Part shown: positions 12,928-24,280 of the stretch, piece by piece
How positions within the stretch are numbered: the first letter of the stretch is position 1
Layout: every line of letters starts with the position of its first letter
Assembly: GCA_023846275.1 (NCBI GenBank)
Contig: JAIUJO010000069.1
Location: 1,767,242 to 1,831,241, forward strand
Length of the DNA stretch: 64,000 nt
DNA from: Vanilla planifolia
Lineage: Eukaryota > Streptophyta > Magnoliopsida > Asparagales > Orchidaceae
Direction: 5' to 3'
Notes under the pieces: generated by a model
The model's database searches: none
What the model was told of the DNA's origin: nothing
Seen by the model: only the letters and a program-made list of their open reading frames with translations
Translations under genes and position numbers: made by a program

Positions 12928-13095
12928 CTTTGTTTGATGATAACAAACAAAAATTTTTTTATTAATTTTGTTTAAGTAAATTTCTAGAATTTTGATAATA
13001 TATGCTTTGTTGTACGGATGAACTTAAAGAAGAGGAGTAAGATAAAATCACATGAAAATCATCTTAGTTGTAGTGGGAAATCATCTTGCCTATTC
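12928..13095 (+). repeat. Dispersed repeat, copy B (candidate 3' LTR start of the gypsy fossil)
   Basis: Begins tttgtttgatgataacaaac, the best-preserved version of the box shared with copies A (5,289) and C (62,814). It also shares a downstream 'aaaatcacatgaaaatcatc' block (13,045-13,064) with both. Its position just after the gypsy chromodomain-like tail makes a 3' LTR the simplest reading. Its right end cannot be fixed by eye; if it is an LTR it could extend well beyond this interval. Confidence 0.5.
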
Positions 13096-14477
13096 TCCAC
13101 CAACATTAGTATTTTGTGCGTAGATTATTAAATCACTTTTCTTTTACGTTAAAATCCCTCATGTCAAAGATCAATTTATGCCTTTGGCTTTTTAAAGTGT
13201 ACTTGTCTTATGATCCAATGATTTCCAATTTTGAATTAATAGAATCATTAAGTAGGCACTTATTCAAATATATTATTTGAACCTAAATAGTTTTCAATAA
13301 TTTATGACCTAACAATTGGTTTGGCATATGACTCTACATTAGGTTGGTTTTTAGCATTGCTACAATCTCATAAAGATAATGACGTTCAAGCCAAAATGTA
13401 CCTCAAGAAAGGAATTAGTACGAAATGAAAGATTTAAATTCCAACAATAACGAAATGTCTTAGAAGTAAGATGCTTAGATAGGACTTGAATTTGTTAAAT
13501 GTAAATATTAAATTTTAAGCTAAAAAAATATATTCATATTAATGGATACATTACATAGAGAAAAATTCATGATCTTGTCAAAAAAATTTCTTTAAAAGCA
13601 ATTAGTACAAAATAAACTTTTGTAAATAAAAATTATTGAAAAAACTTCTTTTTAATTGTCCTTTTATTCATACAATTAGTTATCTTAACTAGTGAATTAT
13701 AGGTAATAAACCCTTTAGTTAGGCTTGAAATAAAAGACAATGGTGAAATTCTAAGATGGAGATTACTTGAAGGCCCATTAAACAACTTGATCAATAATCT
13801 AATGCATGACAGATCATTCAATCTTTAAATGCAATAGAATAAACAAAGTTGATCATTAACTTCACTTTCTATAAGATGGCCATCAAACCATTAGTAGAAA
13901 TTTTATGTTTAATTTGATGTCATTTTTGAATATGGAATATTTCGTCTAATGTATGAGAATGAAATTTGAGCAAAAGCATGTGTTAGCTCACAAACATGCA
14001 TTCATAGTCAAACTAAATCATATTTTGATTAGTCATCTTTGTCAACTATAGTACTCTTGTTTTTTCTGTGATTATCTTCACTATTTTTGTTCTATTTGTC
14101 CAATCATATTTTGCAGTAAAATTTGTCATCATTGATATCACTTCTTGTACATGTATTACTTGGTGTAATTAGTCATTCACCATTTCCTGATCATTAATTT
14201 CTTTTGATCTGTAATATCTGGTTGCCTAATATGTCCTAGGTGCCCATCATCACTATATTGCACATTTTTCCCTCGCTACCCACCATTGGCTAGTTGCCTA
14301 TAACATTTTCTGGTAGCTATCAATCATCATCTCTATGTTGTCTACAATTTATATCTTGGTCATGTCATCAATAACATTTGATCATCATGTGTAAAATTGC
14401 ATAATGTTTTCTATCAAAAATTTTTTATACTATTTTATGTTTTATATTTAATTTGGTTGAACCACTTGGAGCATATG

Positions 14478-14655
14478 TCATAAAATTCTAATGATTTTTT
14501 GAGATTCACAAGTGATTTAAGTAATAAATTATCTTTTCCATATATTTTATAATTAAGAGTTGATTTCATAAAATTCTCAATATCCTTTTTAGATTCTTTA
14601 GTGATTTAACTTTGAACTTATCTTTTCTTTTTTCTTCCATGCTTATGATATTTTC
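14478..14655 (+). repeat. Tandem duplication, two diverged copies of about 88 bp
   Basis: tcataaaattct begins at 14,478 and again at 14,566. Both copies continue with a 'tttttgagatt' or 'ttttagatt' word, then 'agtgattta', then 'ttatcttttc', in the same order and nearly the same spacing. The copies have diverged noticeably, so this is an old event. Confidence 0.6.
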
Positions 14656-14708
14656 TAAAGGTTAATTTTACTTTTTTAATTCTTTTCATGCATTGGGCTC
14701 TCTTTTAT

Positions 14709-14760
14709 CTATAAATAGGATAGGTTCTTCAATTGTACTATAATTATTGACAAATAAAAT
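14709..14760 (+). promoter_or_regulatory. TATA-like box followed by AATAAA, possibly LTR-derived
   Basis: ctataaatagga at 14,709-14,720 is a good match to a plant TATA box. About 40 bp later, caaataaaatttctc (starting near 14,752) looks like a polyadenylation signal. A TATA box and AATAAA this close together are typical of the R region of an LTR and not of a host promoter. No coding sequence follows. In sequence this AT-rich such words also arise by chance, so the call is weak. Confidence 0.25.
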
Positions 14761-17700
14761 TTCTCTTATTAGTTTCCATCTTTGTAATCAAAACGTGCAT
14801 GCCTAACTCTAGTTGGAGTAATTACAACTTTCCATCCTATATGAGAGACAAGGGTCGAAGGGGAGAAACCTTCCTCCAGGAGTGCAAGCAATCAAACAAA
14901 TTTCTACTTTTGCAAACACCTATTTTTCTTAACCTGCCATTTTAACTCTTCTAATCCAATCAATAAAATTTCACCCACCTAAATCAGACACCATATCCTA
15001 GCTTACCATCTTATTATCCTTTCAAATAAGCTTCCTCACTAACAAAAATCTCTACCTTATCGCCCTTTTTAATCTTTAGTGCTCCACATGTTAATTCCAA
15101 AAGAAACTATAAGCCACCATTACTAAAAAGGTACACTCTTTTTATAATTTTTATTTTCCAAGTGATAATCTAATATTAGAGTTGTTCTTTTTTTATTAAG
15201 CTTCTCTACATAGGTTTGGCTTAAGTTTTTATTTTTTTGTGAAATTGGTTATGATAAAATTGCTTAGTAGAACTTTATGCTTAACCCTTAAGAAGTTACC
15301 ACCCACTCAACTTAAAAATTCAAGCTATAAATTTGGAGGCTAATCTTTGAATAATTGTAACATGATGCACATACAACCTAACCTTGATTAGTGTGTGATA
15401 TCCTTCATCATTCCTTAATAAATTGTCAAGAATATTCAATATTTTAGTCTCTAAATTAGACCATGGTAAAAGTTCAATTTTTTGTACATTAATGGATTAC
15501 CTCATAAGGTGAATAGACCAATAGAGAGGTATAACATTTAGCATAGCAAATAGTTTAGAAATTATTTGATTATGTGCAAACTTTGATGTAAACATTATAG
15601 AAACATGGAAATAAGAATTTGATTCTATGGAAGAGTTAATATACTCGCTGCAATAATGAATACTACTTAAGCTAAAATAAAATTTTTATAGTTTAATTCC
15701 TTACCTAAAATTTTTTTTTAGTCATTAAAATTTGAAAAAGGAATATTATTTTTCTTTTCCTGCTATGTTCTTTTTTTGGATTACAACTTTACATCACTTT
15801 CTTAATATTTTGTTTTCTTGAAATTGCATAGATGTTCACTTTGGAAGGCCTTAGAAGAGCTATATCACAACATTCATCATGCAATAATTATTAAGTATTC
15901 TTTGGTAGTAGTGATTCAATGATTATGTTATGACTCATTATTTTATATCTCAAAAAAGATACCTTAAATTTTTTTATATTCCTTTATTTTAGGATTATAA
16001 TTCTTATGCTTTTTTCTTCTTTGCTTTGATTAATAGAACAATCTAGTACTCTATTTCAAGAAAGGAAGAACTCTGTTACAGCTTATTTTTGTGGTCTATT
16101 AGAGTTATGCTTATCCCTAAAGGAATGTACTGAAGGTAGGTTCTTGTAACCAAAAGGTAATAAGGGTAATATTTGGGCTCATGAAAAGGTAGAGAGGACT
16201 TTCAGCTTTAGCCTATGTAAATAGCAATTGAGAAAAGGTCTCTACTTATGAAGAATTGGTTAGGTAGTGATAGGCTTAAGCTTGACAACTTAGGGACTCA
16301 TGAAGTCCATAGTTTTGTTGGGAGAACCATGTAATTTTTTGTTAGTGCTTTTCTGTAGTATATATTTATTTTTCTTACTTATTGATTCTTTTCAAATCTT
16401 TTAATCATGAGATGCAACACTCATTGATCCATTGTAATTCTTTAAAAAAGATTTAAAAACTCGAATTACTCAAAATTTATGCCCATCATCGGTTTAGTTA
16501 TAAGACATCTAGTGAGTGGAACTCCAAACCTTACAATAAGTAACATAATAACCTAAAAATTCTAAAAGTTTTTATAAAAGAATCCTATGAGATCTAATGG
16601 AGTGTCAATTATTACTATTGTACAAATTCTTATCTTGTCGAAATTAAGAGCTTATAAATGCACATCAATATAAGTATGTTGAATCCTTTATGCTTGTAAT
16701 AGAGTGAGCATTATATTTGAATGCATGTATCAATATGAAATAATTTTTTATGTGACAGCTCTTTATTTATAAACTATGTTGTTAAATGACCTTATTCATG
16801 AATTGCATGAGGAAAAAAATAATTATATCTTTACTGTTCATCATATCAATTATGAGGTTATTTACATAAATGATTCATGTTATTATTAGATGATGCTTTT
16901 CGTAGGTTCACTTCTATTGACTTATGCATAACTTCTGTAGCAGAGTTAAAAAAATATTACTATATCACAATTCAATCATATCACATATTAATTGTCACTT
17001 AGCTGATTTTGTCACTTTTTTGAGTTGAGTAAAAGTAAGCTAAAATGACCATCAAACTGGCATAGTGTTATAAAATATACATGGTTGGAAAGATACATAA
17101 TAGTTTGTGTCAAACCTAAAATTTCATGGTGATAGATACCAACATCCATTATGTAGGTAGATTCAATCATGTGGGAAAGCAATGTGCAGGTGAGCACTAT
17201 TAGATTGCATAGGAGTTGCGTGATGAGTGGTCTCATATGTTAGTGGCATTGGAGTGCTAAATATTCTTCTAAATTTAACTTCTATAGGGTAAGTCGACAT
17301 TCATTTGGGTTAAGTCTTAGTGATGTAAGGTATGCTTAGGTTATGCAATAATATGTTTAGAATAGCAAATCTATGAAGAATTTTACGAATTATGAGGGAT
17401 GACAATTTTTTTCTTAGTTACAATACAATAATTTGAAGGAAATTACAAGTTCTCATGTTCTTATAAAAAGGACTCACTTTTCTTACATATTGTGGTTAAG
17501 AAAAATTTGGCCGATTTGAATCATATTCAATCATCCAACATCATTTAATTTAAAGGGTGCTCTTTTATTGTAGGTTTAATTGAAATAGTAATTTCGAATA
17601 ATGTTCAAGTATATTCTTCTACTACTACAACATAGCACTTTCATATATTCGTAATCAGACAAACCTCATGATTTTCTTTTAAAAATTCTAATCTTAATGA

Positions 17701-18619
17701 ACAAGTGTTATTTATTACATATCCATGAAACTTAGATGGGGTTATCATTTTCCAAATATTATTTTAACAACATTCTTAAAAATTCCCTTGGCTTTACTTG
17801 GGAGTAAGGAAAGATCCTAAATCAAGTCCTTCAAATTAGGGGAAGACTAGCAATATTATATAGAATCATTCTATTTGCATAGCATTTAGTGTGAAAGTAA
17901 GTCCTTCTTTGTTATTGACATAAATAATCTTGTATTCTTTTTTTTTTGAAGATTAGGCATAAATTATTTAAATAAAACAAAGTTTTTGTGATGCCTTTTC
18001 GTTATTCTCAAGTTATGTGAAGAAGAGAACAAGGCTCTAAAATTCTAAGGGGATGTAAAATAAAGCCTAGCGATTGAATATCTTAAAAAGCTTAGTTTGA
18101 CTTACTTTCTTGTATTTTTCTTCATATTTTTTATGAACCTAGATACTAAAATTGAAAATCAAGTATGATTTTGAATTATCAAAAAATTTGATTTATCAAA
18201 TTTCTCCACCTTTGTTTATCCTTGAGGACGAACAAGTTGTATCAAAGTAGGCTATTGCTTTGTGTGGAGAGGTTATCTATTCCATTTGCTTAACATTGTG
18301 GAGTAGATTCGCTATAGGCATATTACAATTCTTCTTTAAAATTTTGCAAAATCTCATTTGAGAGCATGCTTAACTACCTGCAAATGTTCATAAGCCATCA
18401 ATTTTCTTTTTGGAGATATTCTTTTCAACTATTTTATTCAATATGTTGATTTAAAATTGACAAAAGTATTTGAATAACTCATGCCATTTTTACGAATATT
18501 TCTCATAAACTTAATGAAAAACATTATTCAATAGTATAAATAACTTTTTGTGTGTTATATCACAAGAATTTTCATTAAAATGTTAACGCAAAGCACTTTC
18601 TTTAAGGCTGTGTGTGTTG

Positions 18620-18712
18620 AATGGGTAATATAGAAAAGCAAGAAATAAGGAAACAAGAAGAAAAGAAAGAAGAAGAAAGAGAATAAAAGGAAGAGAAAAA
18701 GAAGCCTCAAAA
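18620..18712 (+). repeat. Short polypurine tract outside the main purine block
   Basis: Roughly 90 bp almost purely A and G (aagaagaaaagaaagaagaa and similar), about 4 kb left of the large purine block but isolated from it. It directly precedes the possible gag remnant that follows, so it could instead be a Lys/Glu/Arg-rich coding linker of that element. Confidence 0.6.
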
Positions 18713-18824
18713 GTACATTGTCCCTTTCTTAGAAAATAGCTCATGATCAAGATGAATGTTCTTTATATAATAAAGTTGATTAAAATGTTTTATTTTATGA
18801 TAAATCATCTTCCTCAAATGTGGA

Positions 18825-18960
18825 ATGGCATTACAAATTTGGAAAACATAGAAAGAAATATTGTTTTGCGAGGGAATATTGTGCATTTCACGAAAATAGA
18901 ATTAATGATCCATAAATGAAATGTAATAAGCTTAAGAAAAACATGAACCATTATAATTGA
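18825..18960 (+). mobile_element. Possible Ty3/gypsy gag fragment (Tat-like), fossil
   Basis: The translation contains HYKFGKHRKKYC (from about 18,830), reminiscent of a zinc knuckle, and YCAFHENRIN (from about 18,877). The latter recalls the 'YCxFHxxxGHxTxxCxxLKxxIE' motif near the end of gag in Tat-like gypsy elements, and CNKLKKNMNH follows at the expected distance. No protease or reverse transcriptase was recognised downstream. The match rests on a short stretch in AT-rich sequence, so it is tentative. If real, it is a small broken fossil. Confidence 0.3.
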
Positions 18961-21631
18961 TGATTATTTGAACATTTGTTCCATTAGTGAATTACACTAA
19001 GAAAAGGACAACCATGGCATTGTTCTTTTAGAACTTGATTCTACTTTCAATTTTTTGATAGTTGAAAATAACTTGCTTGGAAATGAAAATTTCAATTAGA
19101 AGAATAAAAACTTCTACTGTTTGATTTGTGTGGAATCTATTCTTTGAAGGAAATACTTTTAGTTTACATATCGTACGGGCATATCCTTGCATCATCATAA
19201 ACTCTGGCTAATATTGAAAGTAAAGGAAGTTTATCAATACAAATGTCTTATCATCTAGGACAAATTTTCATGCCTTACATAAGTATCATCAATCTAATAC
19301 CCAATTAATGCTACAGACTAAGTCATATTTTATTTTATTACTCTTTGAGGAAAACCACCTTTTCAATTACATGTAAATATGTTTGGATTCCTAGCTGACA
19401 TTGTTTTGGATGTGACTTGAAATTCTTCATTCATCACACACAACAATTTATAGTGAATCCCAAGTTTATTTTGATTCATAAATACAAAGCTTAGGTAATT
19501 GTGTATTTCTTTAATTTTAAGCTCTTATAAAGATTAATCTTAAATTTGTTTGCTTCAAAATGACAAACCATTTTTCTCATTAAGATTAACATCTTGAATT
19601 ATTTCATTCTGGATTTATTCTATGTGAGTAGATAATATTATCCCATCTTGATGCTTTACATTATAAGCCAATTCTAAAATCTATTTTAAATATAAGTTTT
19701 ATTTCAATATTTTTTTCCCAATTTTTTGTTATGTGTCATAAAAATTAGTGAAATTATGTTTATAATGATTAGCTTCATCAATTAAGCATTTATACAACTC
19801 CTAACATCAAACAATAAATATTTAAACTAAGAATAAATATTTGGATTTCAAGACCATAATCAATAACGATAAGTATTTTTTGAATATAATTCAATTATTC
19901 TATTAATTTTGATTCACTAGGAATTAAGCGGCAACAAATTGATAAGGAATTATCCATTGTGAATAAACTTAAGTTAAATAAGGAATCTAGATGAACTAGA
20001 ATTCTAAATCATTAAATACATATGATTTGTGACAAGTTCAAATTGTTAATATTCTAAATTCATAATTATTTAAGGCAACCTTCAATTTTTATATCTCAAC
20101 CCATTATTGTGCACTAATTTTTTATGAAACTAAAATTATATAAGAATTAGTGTTTAGTCACATCAAGCTGTCATGTAAGAATGCTTGATTTTTCTACATT
20201 ATATAGTGGCTAATGATATTAACTTAAGATTCACCTAACAGTTTGGATATTGAGGGATTATTAATGAATGTTGCATGTCCCCAGTCATATTTATATTTAC
20301 ATTAAATACATGAATAACAAGATTATATTACCAAAACTAAAATGATCAATGTTTATGATAAGTAGGTGGCAATAGTATAAATGAATACCTTAATTTCCAT
20401 CTAGAGTGTTGTGAAAAAGACACTTTTATGTGAGCACTATATCTTATTTTAATGAAACCAAACCAATTGGATAGTAAGTCTTCATTGTAGATTAAGTAGT
20501 CCTCACCTCAAACAACTATTCATTTGTTGATGTTGTTGGTTATATGTCTAAGCTTTCACTAGTCTGTATCAATGAAAGAGAATGACAAATGGTCAACTAA
20601 ATGTTATTTTCAATGAAGAAGAAATTTGTAAAATGGCCATAGTACTCAAGCTTGAATTGATTAAGAAATTTTCACAAAATTCCCAAATTTGTAAAAAAAC
20701 TAGTGGTATTTGAGATTATCAATGTCTTAAAATTTTTTATGGTTTATTCTTTTGATAACTAACATGCACTAATTAAATTAGCTAGATAATTTATGATGTC
20801 ATGTTCACTAGGCATAGAACATCAATGACTTTAAGCAAGCAATCTTTAAGTAGCATCCTAAAATTCACTTAGATGTTGATTCATCATTAGCTCTATTTTT
20901 GGTTTCATTTCAATATCTTTTGACACATTTTTTTAATAAGGTAGCATTTTACTTCTTGGTTTTGGAAGTATAAAAATCTTATACAAGTAACAATAGCTAC
21001 TATAAGCCTAACAAGATCAAGCATAAGAAGGATATGTGTTGATGTTGATCTAGTAATGGAATTACCTAGTTTCATCTACATAACAAAAAAAAAAGATCAA
21101 AACTCAAATGGATCATGTCAATGAACTCAATAAGATAATATGGTAAATGAAAAGTCATTTCAAACTAATAGTCAAATGTTAGGTAAGGGTGCTTATGAAA
21201 AAACAATAAGGCACAACCACATTATTGCAACCCAATGAAGGAGTATATAAAAGCCACAAATAATTGTGCTATAAAAATAGGTAAAATAGCTAGCACATGC
21301 TCAAGGAAAACAATGGTTGCCAATCAGTTGACATGGAACAAAATGAAATTTTAATCCGGATTACTGATAATTAAATTTTATTTAAAAAACCCAAAGGTAG
21401 AATAAAAAACTATGTTTAGTTTTTGATTTAATAACATCTTAGAATAAAGCTTCTTTGCAATATGACTTAATAGTTAATAAAAGTTTTCACTAATGACTAA
21501 CTCAAAAGGACTACAAATTCTTGTCCAATGTAATTTCAAGAGAAAGATGTCAACCTGTTTTAAAATAGACACTTAAAGGGAGACTTGAAATTGTTAAAAG
21601 AACCAGCTCAATTTGACCAAAATTTATAGAA
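18961..21631. other. AT-rich intergenic stretch, no gene recognised
   Basis: No coding signal, transposon protein motif or clear repeat is visible on either strand. The satellite that follows begins at about 21,632. Confidence 0.5.
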
Positions 21632-22655
21632 GTTCCTGATTTGATTATGTTATATTATATTGCTCAGATCTACATCATTTAAGTTTTAATATATATATAT
21701 ATATATACAATACTAAAAAAATAACTTAGCGTTATTTATATTTATTTGATTTTTACATTCACTATAATTCCAAAGGAGCTCCAATAAAGATGAAACAAAT
21801 ATCATTGGACTCATCTTTACGAGCACTATATAATTTAATATTCATTTATATATTGATTTTTTAAATATATTATTTTCTAGATTTTGATAGTCAAGAATGT
21901 TATGCTAAATCTCCTTAGTATCTTAAAGTGAAAATTCAAGCACGATTTATCTCATTTCTTAAGATTTTTAGCTTTGATTTTGTTATCTTACCAAGAAACT
22001 CTAATTTTCCTCAATGCTACTTATACATTCCTTTGATTCCATTATATTATAATGCTTTAAATTATCTCATTTTAACCATAATATATAGTTTCTTAATATA
22101 CAAATAATAATTTTTTTATATTTTTAAATATTAAATTTTTAAGAATTTTTTGGCATTCCAAATGCATTTTTATTAGAACCAGTTTTATGATCTAGAATGT
22201 TATTCATGAACTTACAATATCTTAGAATTCTACTTTATCATTTAACTAATCTCATTTTTCAAATTTCTCACTTCGATTAGGTTATGTTCATATGTAACAC
22301 TATATCTCATGTGATGTGACCTTTACATGCATTTGATTTGGTTATATCATATTGTTTAAATTTATCTCATTTTTCACTTAATATTGATTTTGCTATAATT
22401 AAAAAGATAATTTATTTTTTTAATATTCTATATATTTTGGTAATTATTAATAATTCAAAATGGTTTCCAATTGAGCTAAAAAATGTCATTGTTAGAATAA
22501 TCTAATCAAGCTCCAACTAATTAAATATTCAATCTAATATTTTTATGTTTTAATATTTTAGATTTTTCAATTGCTTGAATAGTCATTTTTATTTACAAGC
22601 TATTTGATTATCAAAAATGTTTCAATAGATCCCCTTAGTATCATAGAATTCAAAG
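21632..22655 (-). repeat. 400-bp satellite, inverted left flank (about 2.5 monomers)
   Basis: Read on the minus strand, this interval shows the same ordered boxes as the large array at 47.5-64 kb. The 'gatactaagg' phase recurs, as plus-strand cttagtatct or similar, near 21,917, 22,213 and 22,632. Other matches are tgtgacctttaca near 22,317 (reverse of 'tgtaaaggtcaca'), tttgatttggttatat near 22,332 (reverse of 'atataaccaaatcaaa'), 'tttatctcat' boxes, and attcatttatat near 21,840. Spacing is about 300 and 420 bp. The left limit is set where the 'ataacataatcaaat' box lies (about 21,640); earlier sequence does not match. The right end, at the purine block, falls just before the 'gcattccaagatactaagg' phase. 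Confidence 0.8.
21689..21707. repeat. TA microsatellite inside the inverted satellite
   Basis: About 19 bp of alternating AT. It lies at the satellite position that reads 'aaatatatattaaagc' in typical plus-strand monomers, the same register as the TA expansion at 57,008. Confidence 0.9.
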
Positions 22656-24280
22656 GAAAAGAAGAAAAAAGAAATTGATGATGTATTAGAAGAGGAGAGG
22701 AACTTTGTTAAAATTAGTGTAAACAAAGTAAAACTAGTTGAATATGAGGTGAGCAAGAGAATAATGACAATAATAAATTTAAGAAATAAAAATGTTGGAA
22801 TATTAAGCATTAGGAGAAAAAATATGAGAAAAATATGAGATTAAAAATAAAAAGAAAAACAATATAAAGGATATGAGTACTACTAGTTAATGGGAATTAA
22901 ATATAAGGAATAATAAGAAGAACATTAAACTTATGAATTATTATTTTTTAAATATGAAAACGTTATTATAAAGAAATTATAAAAGTAAGAAATAAAAATA
23001 TATTATTTTTCCCTTTCTAATTCTTAAAGAATCATTTATAATTAAAATAAAAAATCTTGAAAAAGAATTCATTATAAAGATAATATTATGTTCAAGAAGA
23101 ATAAGAACATGAGCAAGAGTTAAAAGAGAATGAGAATAAGTAATATGATAAGAAAAATTCAATGAGTAGTGAAACAACACTTGAGAAAGAAGAAGAAGAA
23201 AAAGCTGAAAAAATAAAAAATACCAATAAGATCAAGAATAGAAAGAGTCAGTGGAACAAGGAGGTAATGAAAGAGAAAAGTAGTAAATAAAGAAGAAAAA
23301 GAAAAAATGAGAATAAGAAGAATATTATTAATTAAATAATTACTAAAAAATATTATTTTCGAATCTTAAGAATAATAACTATTATTTTCATAACAAATTT
23401 AGTTTTTTTAAATATTATGAAAAATTAATTCTTTCATACTTTTTCCTTGAATTACAACTAATATTGAGATAGAAACAAGGGCAAAATGGATCAAAGTTAA
23501 TCAGATAATACAAAGCACACAAGATAGTTAGAGAGGGAAGACAACAAATGTGGACAGAGTGATGAGAGTGAAAAGTGCAAGACAAGGAGAGGTAAAGTGT
23601 GAAGGATTGAAGAAAGGAACAATGAAGTAAAGAGAGCCTTCGAGAGATAGATGAAAGCCAGAGAGAAAAATAAAAGGTGCACAAAGAGTTAGAGATAATG
23701 TGAGATATAAGTCTATAAAGGGTGTTGTGAATAGATAGAAATAAAGGAAAGAGATGAGAGGGAGAAATAAAGGAGAGTGAGACTGGGCAGATGAGAGAGA
23801 GCTTGATAGGAATTAAAGTTAGATAGGGTGTAAAGAGTCAAAACATGAAAAATGGATAACAATAATAAATTATAAAGAGTTATAAGGCAAATTAAATGGA
23901 AATAAAAATAAATAAATACGTAAAAATGGAGATAATGTGCAATTAAGAGTGTAAGAGACTAAGATAGTAGTCAAGGTAGAGAGACATGCACATGGTTTGA
24001 AATAAAAGAGCACAAAAACAAGTGTGAGATGAGACAAAGAGGGAGACATGAAAGTGTTAAAAGAGAGAAAGAAGCGAGAGACTATTGAGAAAATGAAGGT
24101 GTCTTTGAAAGCGAATGTGAAAGATAGAGACAACTAGTTTGAGAAGAAAGTAAAGAGGAAGAGTGAGAGTATGGTAAATTGATGTAGAGACATGGAAACA
24201 AACAATGTGATAAGAACGAAATAAGGCAAAGGAGAGGTCAAAAAACCATGTGAAAGAAGAAGAATAATGAACAAAAAATA
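22656..24280 (+). repeat. Purine block, segment 1
   Basis: Purine-rich from the satellite junction. The first 750 bp is mixed with A/T runs and gaagaagaagaaaaag-type words; 23,470-24,280 is denser in gagaga words. Around 24,003-24,050 'agatgagacaaagagggaga' resembles 'actaataaagagggagacat' near 39,367. It is too simple in sequence for a confident one-to-one alignment with later segments. Confidence 0.75.

Larger units (their letters stand above)
13096..18600. other. Intergenic stretch, no gene recognised
   Basis: No coding region is supported. Minor features are an 88-bp tandem duplication at 14,478-14,655, a TATA-like and polyadenylation-like pair at 14,709-14,760, and a slightly less AT-rich, C/T-rich patch at about 14,040-14,420. 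A minus-strand open frame at 17,012-17,236 has no recognised motif. Short retroelement-like words occur (for example near 18,220) but are not enough for a call. Confidence 0.45.

Noticed and set aside
17012-17236. Minus-strand open frame of 74 codons
   Set aside because: No motif recognised and no neighbouring coding signal. A retroelement fragment is possible but unsupported.
18190-18260. Words like 'ccttgaggacgaacaag', reminiscent of the 3' end of plant gypsy internal regions
   Set aside because: The match is about 17 bp with no integrase upstream and no LTR downstream, too little for an element call.
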